NCBI RefSeq assembly: GCF_042680725.1
Contig: NZ_JBHUEK010000007.1
Coordinates: forward strand, 248,001-312,000
Direction of reading: 5' to 3'
Length of the DNA: 64,000 nt
Source of the DNA: Ferdinandcohnia salidurans
GTDB taxonomy: Bacteria > Bacillota > Bacilli > Bacillales > Bacillaceae_L
How positions within the stretch are numbered: the first letter of the stretch is position 1; every line of letters starts with the position of its first letter. The notes beneath the pieces were generated by a model that was given only the letters and a program-made list of their open reading frames with translations, searched no databases and had not been told where the DNA came from. Shown in pieces: positions 26,635 through 33,898 of this stretch. The position numbers were made by a program, and so were the translations under genes.

Positions 26635-26737
26635 AATTTTGTCGAGTTAACGTCATAAAGATTTGGGAAAAAAACCTATCTCAGTATGATGTAAATTTCT
26701 ATGCAAATAAGATTTTTCGGAAAAATTATAATTGTCA

Positions 26738-26766
26738 TAGAAAGTTGAAAAAAGAAAATGTATAAT
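26738..26766 (+). promoter_or_regulatory. Predicted sigma-A promoter of sucCD
   Basis: A perfect TATAAT at 26761 follows a weak TAGAAA -35 box with a 17-bp spacer, 58 bp before the sucC start. The rest of the 292-bp gap after ylqH is AT-rich and shows no ORF. Confidence 0.5.
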
Positions 26767-26823
26767 AACATTTGGACTGACAAAAAATTCTTTGCTTTTA
26801 TACATAAGAATGGAGGATGGGAA

Positions 26824-27984
26824 ATGAATATCCATGAGTATCAAGGAAAAGAGATCCTCAGACAATATGGGGTAGCTGTTCCAAATGGTAAGGTTGCTTT
26901 CACGGTTGATGAGGCTGTTGAAGCTGCAAAAGAACTTGGTTCCCAAGTTTGTGTTGTTAAAGCACAAATTCACGCAGGGGGTCGTGGTAAAGCGGGTGGA
27001 GTTAAAGTAGCAAAAAACCTAGATGAGGTTCGTACATATGCTAATGAAATCCTAGGTAAAACGCTTGTAACACACCAAACAGGACCAGAAGGTAAAGAAG
27101 TAAAACGTCTTCTAATTGAAGAAGGTTGCGATATTAAAAAAGAGTACTATGTTGGACTAGTACTTGATCGTGCTACTTCTCGCGTTGTTTTAATGGCATC
27201 TGAAGAAGGTGGAACAGAAATCGAAGAGGTTGCTGAAAAAACACCTGAAAAGATTTTCAAAGAAGTAATCGACCCTGTAGTTGGATTATTACCATTCCAA
27301 GCTCGTCGAATTGCTTTCAACATTAACATTCCAAAAGAATTAGTGAATCAAGCTGTTAAATTTATGACTGCTTTATACACTGCATTCGTTGAAAAAGATT
27401 GCTCAATTGCTGAAATTAACCCATTAGTTGTAACAGGCGATGGTAAAGTAATGGCACTTGATGCTAAATTAAACTTTGATTCTAACGCATTATACCGTCA
27501 AAAAGACGTACTTGAGTACCGTGATTTAGACGAAGAAGATGCAAAAGAAATTGAAGCATCTAAATATGATTTAAGCTATATTTCACTAGACGGAAACATC
27601 GGATGTATGGTAAACGGTGCAGGTCTTGCTATGTCTACAATGGACATTATTAAGCACTACGGTGGCGACCCCGCGAACTTCCTTGATGTTGGGGGCGGCG
27701 CTACTGCTGAGAAAGTTACTGAAGCATTCAAAATCATTCTATCTGATGAAAACGTTAAAGGTATTTTCGTAAATATCTTTGGTGGAATTATGAAGTGTGA
27801 TGTAATTGCTGAAGGTGTTGTAACTGCAACGAAACAAGTAGGCTTGGAAATTCCTCTAGTAGTACGTCTTGAAGGAACAAACGTAGATTTAGGTAAAAAG
27901 ATTTTACAAGAATCTGGTCTGAACATTACAGCTGCTGAATCAATGGCAGACGGTGCACAAAAAATCGTATCACTAGTAGGATAG
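26824..27984 (+). CDS. sucC: Succinyl-CoA synthetase, beta subunit
   Basis: A 386-residue subunit of the citric acid cycle enzyme that makes ATP or GTP from succinyl-CoA. An ATP-grasp domain covers about residues 1-235 (MNIHEYQGKEILRQYG; VKAQIHAGGRGKAGGVK about 42-58; DCSIAEINPLVV about 194-205), followed by the CoA-ligase-like domain with FLDVGGGATAEKV (about 284-296). ATG 26824 is chosen for its GGAGGATGGG site and homology; the longer frame would enter the promoter. sucD begins 17 bp after. Confidence 0.98.
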   Translation: MNIHEYQGKEILRQYGVAVPNGKVAFTVDEAVEAAKELGSQVCVVKAQIHAGGRGKAGGVKVAKNLDEVRTYANEILGKTLVTHQTGPEGKEVKRLLIEEGCDIKKEYYVGLVLDRATSRVVLMASEEGGTEIEEVAEKTPEKIFKEVIDPVVGLLPFQARRIAFNINIPKELVNQAVKFMTALYTAFVEKDCSIAEINPLVVTGDGKVMALDAKLNFDSNALYRQKDVLEYRDLDEEDAKEIEASKYDLSYISLDGNIGCMVNGAGLAMSTMDIIKHYGGDPANFLDVGGGATAEKVTEAFKIILSDENVKGIFVNIFGGIMKCDVIAEGVVTATKQVGLEIPLVVRLEGTNVDLGKKILQESGLNITAAESMADGAQKIVSLVG

Positions 27985-28001
27985 AAAGGCAGGGGACAAA
28001 C

Positions 28002-28904
28002 ATGGGTGTTTTTGTTAATAAAGATACAAAAGTAATTGTTCAAGGGATAACAGGTGCTACTGCATTATTCCATACAAAACAAATGCTTGAATATGGTACT
28101 AAAATTGTTGGTGGTACTTCACCTGGTAAAGGTGGAACTGAAGTAGAAGGTGTTCCTGTATTTAATACTGTAAAAGAAGCAGTAGAACAAACAGGTGCAA
28201 CAGCATCAGTAATTTATGTTCCTGCTCCATTTGCAGCAGACGCAATTATCGAAGCAGTTGATGCTGAATTAGACTTAGCAATCTGTATTACTGAGCATAT
28301 ACCAGTATTAGACATGGTGAAAGTGAAACGCTATATGGAAGGTAAGAAGACTCGTTTAGTAGGTCCTAACTGTCCTGGTGTAATCACTGCTGATGAATGT
28401 AAAATCGGAATCATGCCTGGGTATATCCATAAAAAAGGACATGTAGGCGTTGTGTCACGTTCTGGTACATTAACATATGAGGCTGTACATCAATTAACTC
28501 AAGCTGGAATTGGTCAAACAACTGCAGTAGGTATTGGTGGAGACCCTGTAAACGGAACGAACTTCATCGATGTGTTAAAAGCATTTAATGAAGATGAAGA
28601 AACATATGCGGTTATCATGATTGGTGAAATCGGTGGAACAGCTGAAGAAGAAGCTGCTGAATGGGTTAAAGCAAACATGACTAAACCAGTTGTTGGATTT
28701 ATCGGTGGACAAACTGCACCTCCAGGAAAGCGTATGGGCCATGCTGGTGCGATTATTTCGGGTGGTAAAGGTACTGCTGCTGAAAAGATCAAAACAATGA
28801 ATGAATGTGGAATTAAGGTCGCTGAAACACCGTCAGTAATGGGTGAAACTTTAATTTCTGTTCTTAAAGAAAAGGGTTTATACGAAAAGTGTAAAACTCA
28901 CTAA
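28002..28904 (+). CDS. sucD: Succinyl-CoA synthetase, alpha subunit
   Basis: A 300-residue subunit that binds CoA and carries the phosphohistidine. VIVQGITGATALFHTKQMLEYG (CoA-binding Rossmann start, about residues 9-30), GPNCPGVI (about 123-130) and the active His in MGHAGAIISGG (about 247) are seen. GGCAGGGGA ahead of ATG. Forms an operon with sucC and ends in a terminator. Confidence 0.98.
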   Translation: MGVFVNKDTKVIVQGITGATALFHTKQMLEYGTKIVGGTSPGKGGTEVEGVPVFNTVKEAVEQTGATASVIYVPAPFAADAIIEAVDAELDLAICITEHIPVLDMVKVKRYMEGKKTRLVGPNCPGVITADECKIGIMPGYIHKKGHVGVVSRSGTLTYEAVHQLTQAGIGQTTAVGIGGDPVNGTNFIDVLKAFNEDEETYAVIMIGEIGGTAEEEAAEWVKANMTKPVVGFIGGQTAPPGKRMGHAGAIISGGKGTAAEKIKTMNECGIKVAETPSVMGETLISVLKEKGLYEKCKTH

Positions 28905-28914
28905 TAAATACTCG

Positions 28915-28949
28915 AAAGAGGCAGTTCTTGTCTAAGAACTGTCTTTTTC
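28915..28949 (+). terminator. Intrinsic terminator after sucD
   Basis: A 15-bp stem with two G.U pairs (GCAGTTCTT / AAGAACTG core, GTCT loop) followed by CTTTTTC. Confidence 0.82.
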
Positions 28950-28970
28950 TGATGAAAAAAAGGAGAATAT

Positions 28971-29852
28971 ATGGACAAATTTCGAGAAAAATTAATACAT
29001 CTTCATCACTGTCGAGGAATAGGTTGGAAATCAATTTATAAAATTCTACAGCATGATTTGACCCTCTCCAATATCTATAAATACTCCCCATCCTTTTATG
29101 AAAAAATCCTTCCATTGTCTAAAAATCAACTAACTATTTTTCTAAAAGATTTGCATTCTTTATCAATCCAAAGTATGCTAAAACAATATAGCGATAATAA
29201 TGTTGGGATTATTACCATATTTGATCAAGAGTATCCTAGACTATTGAAACAGATTTTTGATCCACCGTGGGTCATTTATACGCTTGGAGACAAATCCTTA
29301 TTAAATAGTAAGAAATTATTAAGTGTTGTTGGTTCACGTACACCATCATCAACAAGTTTACAGAGTATGAAAAAGGTCTTAGAACCTTTGATTAAGCAAA
29401 ATTGGGTATTGGTTAGTGGTTTAGCGCGTGGTATTGATACAATGGGACACCAATTAGCAATCCGAAATAATGGAAAAACAATTGCAGTCATCGCTGGCGG
29501 TCTTCATCATATTTATCCTCACGAGAACAAAGAGTTGGCAACTACCATCACTCAGAATCATATACTTATTTCTGAATATCCCCCATCCACAAAGCCTGAA
29601 AAATGGCAGTTTCCGATGCGAAATCGAATTATTAGTGGTTTAACTCAAGGAACTCTTGTTGTTGAAGCAAAAGAAAGAAGCGGTTCTTTAATTACCGCTG
29701 ATCAAGCTCTAAACCAAGGCAGAGAGGTCTTTGCGATACCAGGTTCGATATTAGAACCTTCATGTGTAGGAACAAATAAGTTAATCCAATCTGGAGCAAA
29801 ATTAGTCCTTACAAGTGAGGATATTTTATCAGAAATTCGTACTTTTGAATAA
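28971..29852 (+). CDS. dprA: DNA processing protein DprA (Smf)
   Basis: A 293-residue recombination mediator that loads RecA on single-stranded DNA taken up during natural transformation. The Rossmann-like core starts LLSVVGSRTPSS (about residues 115-126) and has SGLARGIDTMGHQLAI (about 147-162), VIAGGLHHIYPHEN (about 168-181), FPMRNRIISGL and the final GREVFAIPGS. The N-terminal part (about 1-70) is a helix-hairpin-helix-like region. ATG 28971 follows AAAGGAG. The gene lies between sucD and topA as in B. subtilis, suggesting the organism retains competence genes. Confidence 0.96.
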   Translation: MDKFREKLIHLHHCRGIGWKSIYKILQHDLTLSNIYKYSPSFYEKILPLSKNQLTIFLKDLHSLSIQSMLKQYSDNNVGIITIFDQEYPRLLKQIFDPPWVIYTLGDKSLLNSKKLLSVVGSRTPSSTSLQSMKKVLEPLIKQNWVLVSGLARGIDTMGHQLAIRNNGKTIAVIAGGLHHIYPHENKELATTITQNHILISEYPPSTKPEKWQFPMRNRIISGLTQGTLVVEAKERSGSLITADQALNQGREVFAIPGSILEPSCVGTNKLIQSGAKLVLTSEDILSEIRTFE

Positions 29853-29891
29853 AAATAACTAGTAAAAATGTATAAAAATAAATTTAACAGT

Positions 29892-29920
29892 TTGACAAAC
29901 GGTACATGAATATTTAATAA
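29892..29920 (+). promoter_or_regulatory. Predicted sigma-A promoter of topA
   Basis: Consensus TTGACA, a 17-bp spacer and TAATAA lie 210 bp before topA. A transcript from here would start near 29927 and carry the repeat element that follows in its leader. Confidence 0.68.
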
Positions 29921-29930
29921 TATGGAGGAT

Positions 29931-30066
29931 TTAACTTATTCAGTGGGGTTTAAACCCCGACTGAATAAGTCAAAGCTTCCGGCGGATGCCACAGATTTTT
30001 AGAGGTAGTTTTTCGAGCAAGCTCGAAAAAATCTGGGCGCAAATACGCCAAGGCGCATTTGATTAC
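29931..30066 (+). repeat. About 136-bp structured repeat element in the topA leader
   Basis: Three hairpins in a row: ACTTATTCAGTGGGGTTT (29934-29951) with its complement 29952-29970, nearly perfect apart from one bulged base; TTTTTCGAGC-AA-GCTCGAAAAA (30009-30030) set between CAGATTTTT and AAAAAATCTG arms; and GCAAATACGCC/GGCGCATTTG (about 30039-30061). Phrases such as TTCCGGCGGATGCCACAG and ATCTGGGCGC match, from memory, an intergenic repeat found in many Bacillus genomes, different from the element at 12598. No ribosomal or protein function is visible. Confidence 0.72.
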
Positions 30067-30130
30067 AGTAACTTAGGTAAAATTTATTATAAATGGAAAA
30101 TTAATTTAACCTCTAAGGAGGAAGCGATAC

Positions 30131-32263
30131 ATGTCGGACTATTTAGTCATAGTTGAATCACCAGCAAAAGCAAAAACAATTGAGAGATATTTGGGGAAAA
30201 AATACAAGGTAAAGGCTTCAATGGGCCATGTACGAGATCTCCCAAGAAGTCAAATGGGTGTAGATGCAAAAAACGATTTTGAAGTAAAATATATTACAAT
30301 TCGTGGAAAAGGCCCTGTATTAAAGGAATTAAAGACAGCCGCAAAGAAGGCAAAGAAAGTTTATCTAGCAGCTGACCCCGATCGCGAAGGGGAAGCAATC
30401 GCTTGGCATTTGGCTCACTCGTTAGATCTTGATATAACCTCTGATTGTCGAGTTGTTTTTAACGAAATTACAAAGGATGCCATTAAAGAGTCCTTTAAAC
30501 ATCCACGTCCAATTAATCAGGCTCTAGTAGATGCACAACAAGCAAGACGTGTTCTTGACAGATTAGTAGGCTATAATATTAGCCCATTGCTATGGAAGAA
30601 AGTAAAGAAGGGTTTAAGTGCAGGACGAGTTCAATCAGTTGCAGTTAGATTGATTATTGATAGAGAAAAAGAGATTCAAGATTTTGAACCGGAAGAATAT
30701 TGGTCAATCAAAGCGAACTTTTTAAAAGAAAATGAAAATGTACAATTTGAAGGGCAATTTTACGGTGTAAATGGAAAAAAATTAGAGTTAACAAATGTGA
30801 CTGAGGTAGAAGATATCCTTTCTCAAATTGAAGCTGAATTCTCTGGGAGCGATGAAGAGTTAACAGCAGTGATTTCTAAGAAAGCGAAGTCATTTACCAT
30901 TACTTCTGTCACAAAAAAAGAGCGAAAAAGAAATCCAGCACCACCGTTTATTACATCTTCCCTACAACAGGAAGCAGCACGTAAATTAAATTTCCGTGCA
31001 AAGAAAACAATGATGCTAGCACAACAATTATATGAAGGAATTGACCTAGGTAAGGAAGGAACAGTTGGTCTAATCACATACATGCGTACAGATTCAACTC
31101 GAATTTCAGATACAGCCGTTGAGGAAAGCTCCCAATATATTGAACAGACATTTGGAAAACAATTTGTAACAGATACGAAAAGAAAAGAGAAAAAAGGTGC
31201 GAATACGCAGGATGCTCACGAAGGGATTCGCCCGACTTCAGTTTTCAGAGAACCAAATAGTGTGAAACAATATTTAAGCAGAGATCAATTAAGATTATAT
31301 AAATTGATTTGGGAACGATTTGTAGCAAGTCAAATGGCTTCCGCAATTATGGATACGATGAGCGTTGACCTAAATTATGGAGACGTTGTGTTCAGAGCCA
31401 CTGGTTCAAAAGTTAAATTCCCTGGATTTATGAAGGTTTATGTTGAGGGTAATGATGACAATGTTGAAGAAAAAGAGAATATGCTACCTGATTTAAAAGA
31501 AGGTGACCGTGTATTTGCTACAGATATTGATCCGAAGCAACACTTTACACAGCCACCTCCTAGATATACGGAAGCTCGACTTGTTAAAACCATGGAGGAA
31601 CTTGGAATAGGAAGACCTTCCACTTATGCACCAACTCTTGATACGATTCAGAAAAGGGGCTATGTGTCCTTAGATAATAAACGGTTTGTTCCTACCGAAT
31701 TAGGGGAAATCGTAGATGAGTTAATGCTTGAATTCTTCCCGAGAATTTTAGATGTAAAATTTACTGCGAAAATGGAACATGACCTTGATGAAATTGAAGA
31801 AGGAAAAACAGAATGGATCAAAATAATTGATGAATTTTATCAGGACTTTGAAAAAAGATTAGAAATTGCAGAATCAGAAATGAAGGAAGTAGAAATTAAG
31901 GATGAGCCTGCAGGCGTGGATTGTGAAAACTGTGGTCATCCTATGGTTTATAAAATGGGTCGCTATGGCAAATTCATGGCCTGTTCGAATTTTCCTGATT
32001 GTCGCAATACAAAACCGATTGTTAAAGAAATCGGGGTTCCTTGTCCGAAATGTGAAAAAGGAAATATTGTTGAGAGAAAAAGCAAGAAGAAAAGAATTTT
32101 TTATGGTTGCGATCAATACCCAGAATGTGATTTCCTATCTTGGGATAAACCACTTGCTCGGAAATGTCCGAAGTGTGAAAACCTGTTAGTTGAGAAAAAA
32201 CTCAAAAAAGGAATTCAGGTACAATGTGCCCAGTGTGATTATAAAGAAGAAACGCAGAAGTAA
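30131..32263 (+). CDS. topA: DNA topoisomerase I
   Basis: A 710-residue type IA topoisomerase that relaxes negative supercoils. The TOPRIM domain (YLVIVESPAKAKTIERYLG, about residues 4-22; AADPDREGEAIAW about 79-91) precedes the catalytic Tyr in ITYMRTDSTRIS (about 317). Three C-terminal zinc ribbons are visible as Cys quartets at about residues 597-625, 638-660 and 678-702. ATG has an AAGGAGGAAG site. In B. subtilis it is followed by trmFO; here a terminator and the xerC promoter come instead. Confidence 0.97.
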   Translation: MSDYLVIVESPAKAKTIERYLGKKYKVKASMGHVRDLPRSQMGVDAKNDFEVKYITIRGKGPVLKELKTAAKKAKKVYLAADPDREGEAIAWHLAHSLDLDITSDCRVVFNEITKDAIKESFKHPRPINQALVDAQQARRVLDRLVGYNISPLLWKKVKKGLSAGRVQSVAVRLIIDREKEIQDFEPEEYWSIKANFLKENENVQFEGQFYGVNGKKLELTNVTEVEDILSQIEAEFSGSDEELTAVISKKAKSFTITSVTKKERKRNPAPPFITSSLQQEAARKLNFRAKKTMMLAQQLYEGIDLGKEGTVGLITYMRTDSTRISDTAVEESSQYIEQTFGKQFVTDTKRKEKKGANTQDAHEGIRPTSVFREPNSVKQYLSRDQLRLYKLIWERFVASQMASAIMDTMSVDLNYGDVVFRATGSKVKFPGFMKVYVEGNDDNVEEKENMLPDLKEGDRVFATDIDPKQHFTQPPPRYTEARLVKTMEELGIGRPSTYAPTLDTIQKRGYVSLDNKRFVPTELGEIVDELMLEFFPRILDVKFTAKMEHDLDEIEEGKTEWIKIIDEFYQDFEKRLEIAESEMKEVEIKDEPAGVDCENCGHPMVYKMGRYGKFMACSNFPDCRNTKPIVKEIGVPCPKCEKGNIVERKSKKKRIFYGCDQYPECDFLSWDKPLARKCPKCENLLVEKKLKKGIQVQCAQCDYKEETQK

Positions 32264-32269
32264 CATGTG

Positions 32270-32306
32270 GTGGTGAGCAACTTTCAGCTCACCACTTTCC
32301 ATTTTT
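32270..32306 (+). terminator. Intrinsic terminator after topA
   Basis: GTGGTGAGC / GCTCACCAC 9-bp hairpin with an 8-base loop, then TTTCCATTTTT, beginning 7 bp after the topA stop. Confidence 0.82.
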
Positions 32307-32368
32307 CGTCAGAAAAAAGTGGATTTCTTACGCAATTCAGAATTTTGTAAAAAAATCAGAGTTTTTAT

Positions 32369-32397
32369 TTGCAAGGGCTACTAAATTGTGATAATAT
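32369..32397 (+). promoter_or_regulatory. Predicted sigma-A promoter of xerC-hslVU-codY
   Basis: TTGCAA, a 17-bp spacer and TAATAT, with an extended -10 TG one base before it. Transcription would start near 32404, giving a leader of about 20 bases ahead of the xerC TTG start. The promoter lies within the inverted repeat described at 32372-32410. Confidence 0.75.
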
Positions 32398-32410
32398 TTA
32401 GTAGCCCTTG
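32372..32410 (+). promoter_or_regulatory. 14-bp perfect inverted repeat straddling the xerC promoter
   Basis: CAAGGGCTACTAAA (32372-32385) and TTTAGTAGCCCTTG (32397-32410) are exact complements separated by 11 bp. The left arm overlaps the -35 box and the spacer; the right arm overlaps the end of the -10 box and the start site. It could be an operator for a dimeric regulator, or fold as an RNA hairpin in read-through from topA. No T-run follows on either strand, so it is not a standard terminator. Confidence 0.6.
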
Positions 32411-32423
32411 TGAGGTGAAAATA

Positions 32424-33326
32424 TTGGAAGATGTGAACAAATCGTTACAGTTATTCAAAGAATATTTACAAATTGAGAAAAATTATTCAGAATATACTAT
32501 TGTGCATTATGAACAGTCAATTGAACACTTTTTCTTATTTATGAAACGAGAAACGATCTCAAATCTTACTGACGTCACATATTCCGATGTGCGTTTGTAT
32601 CTAACTGAGCTTTATAAGAAACAATATGCAAGACGTACTGTTGCAAAAAAAATATCAACATTGCGCAGTTTTTTTAATTTCCTATTAAGGGAAAAGCATA
32701 TTTCTCAAAATCCTTTTATTCTTGTGTCATTACCGAAAAGGGAACAAAGACTTCCCCATTTTTTATATGAAGAAGAATTGGAAAAGCTATTTAAAGTTTC
32801 AGATGTTTCAACTAGCTTAGGGAAACGGGATCAAGCTATACTTGAGTTGCTTTATGCGACTGGAATCCGTGTGAGTGAATGCTGTAAGCTTACACTCCAG
32901 GACTTGGACTTTTCAACTGGGATTGTGTTTGTTCACGGAAAGGGAAATAAACAGCGATATGTCCCTTTTGGAAGCTATGCTGAGCAAGCACTAACGAACT
33001 ATATATCCATAGGTCGCAAGGAACTACTTGAAAAAGCTTCAGTACATACAAACCATTTATTTCTTAATTTCCGGGGTGGACCTCTAACAACAAGAGGAGT
33101 CAGGTTAATCTTAAATAATATGATAAAGAAGACATCTTCTACCATTCATATTAGTCCACACGTATTAAGACATACTTTTGCTACACATCTTTTAAACGAG
33201 GGCGCTGATATGAGGTCTGTACAAGAACTGCTGGGTCATGAAAGTTTGTCATCAACACAAGTGTATACACATGTTACAAAGGATCATTTGCGAAATATCT
33301 ATAAGTCCTCACATCCACGTGCATAA
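32424..33326 (+). CDS. xerC: Tyrosine recombinase XerC (CodV)
   Basis: A 300-residue recombinase that resolves chromosome dimers at dif together with XerD. N-terminal SAM-like core-binding domain (about residues 1-90). Catalytic residues are visible: Arg in ATGIRVSE (about 147), Lys in HGKGNKQRYVPF (about 171), HxxR in SPHVLRHTFATH (about 243-254) and the Tyr nucleophile in STQVYTHV (about 279). TTG at 32424 follows GAGGTGAAAA and matches family length; the upstream ATA/ATG frame from 32388 runs into the promoter and is rejected. First gene of the hslVU-codY operon. Confidence 0.95.
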   Translation: MEDVNKSLQLFKEYLQIEKNYSEYTIVHYEQSIEHFFLFMKRETISNLTDVTYSDVRLYLTELYKKQYARRTVAKKISTLRSFFNFLLREKHISQNPFILVSLPKREQRLPHFLYEEELEKLFKVSDVSTSLGKRDQAILELLYATGIRVSECCKLTLQDLDFSTGIVFVHGKGNKQRYVPFGSYAEQALTNYISIGRKELLEKASVHTNHLFLNFRGGPLTTRGVRLILNNMIKKTSSTIHISPHVLRHTFATHLLNEGADMRSVQELLGHESLSSTQVYTHVTKDHLRNIYKSSHPRA

Positions 33327-33342
33327 GGAGGTTGTTTGAGAA

Positions 33343-33885
33343 ATGTCTAATTTTCATGCAACAACAATATTCGCTGTAAAACACAAAGGAAAATCAGCAA
33401 TGGCAGGTGATGGTCAAGTTACCTTTGGAAATGCCGTTGTTATGAAACATACAGCAAGAAAGGTACGAAAACTATTTCAAGGAAGGGTTATTGCTGGATT
33501 TGCAGGGTCGGTCGCAGATGCGTTTACCTTATTTGAAATGTTTGAAGGACGCCTAGAAGAGTTTAATGGAAATTTGCAAAGGGCAGCAGTTGAACTTGCA
33601 AAAGAATGGAGAAGCGACAAAGTTCTTCGTAAATTAGAGGCAATGCTGATTGTAATGGATGAGAAGGATTTGCTTCTTATATCTGGAACAGGCGAAGTAA
33701 TTGAGCCAGATGATGGGATTTTGGCAATTGGCTCTGGTGGGAATTACGCGCTTTCTGCAGGACGTGCATTGAAAAAATATTCAGGTGATCATTTAACTGC
33801 AAGAGAAATTGCAAAAGCTTCATTAGAAATTGCAAGTGAAATTTGTGTGTATACAAATGAAAATATTATAGTTGAGGAACTATAA
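33343..33885 (+). CDS. hslV: ATP-dependent protease proteolytic subunit HslV (CodW/ClpQ)
   Basis: A 180-residue proteasome-like peptidase that partners with HslU. It begins MSNFHATTIFAVKHKGKSAMAGDGQVT; most HslV proteins expose Thr1 after Met removal, but here, as in B. subtilis CodW, a Ser follows Met and five residues precede the usual Thr, which fits the N-terminal serine protease form. The Lys (about residue 38) in KHTARKVRKLF and GSGGNYALSAGRAL (about 128-141) are conserved. ATG is preceded by AAGGAGG. Confidence 0.96.
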   Translation: MSNFHATTIFAVKHKGKSAMAGDGQVTFGNAVVMKHTARKVRKLFQGRVIAGFAGSVADAFTLFEMFEGRLEEFNGNLQRAAVELAKEWRSDKVLRKLEAMLIVMDEKDLLLISGTGEVIEPDDGILAIGSGGNYALSAGRALKKYSGDHLTAREIAKASLEIASEICVYTNENIIVEEL

Positions 33886-33898
33886 GGAGGGGACTACT

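Noticed and set aside
26758..26823. Longer start for sucC beginning MYNNIWTDKK
   Set aside because: It would include the -10 box in the coding sequence and does not match the family; ATG 26824 has a strong ribosome site.
29922..30002. Possible 26-codon ORF (ATG at 29922, MEDLTYSVGFKPRLNK...) in the topA leader
   Set aside because: It is read through the palindromic repeat, so its sequence is dictated by DNA structure; no ribosome-binding site is present before it.
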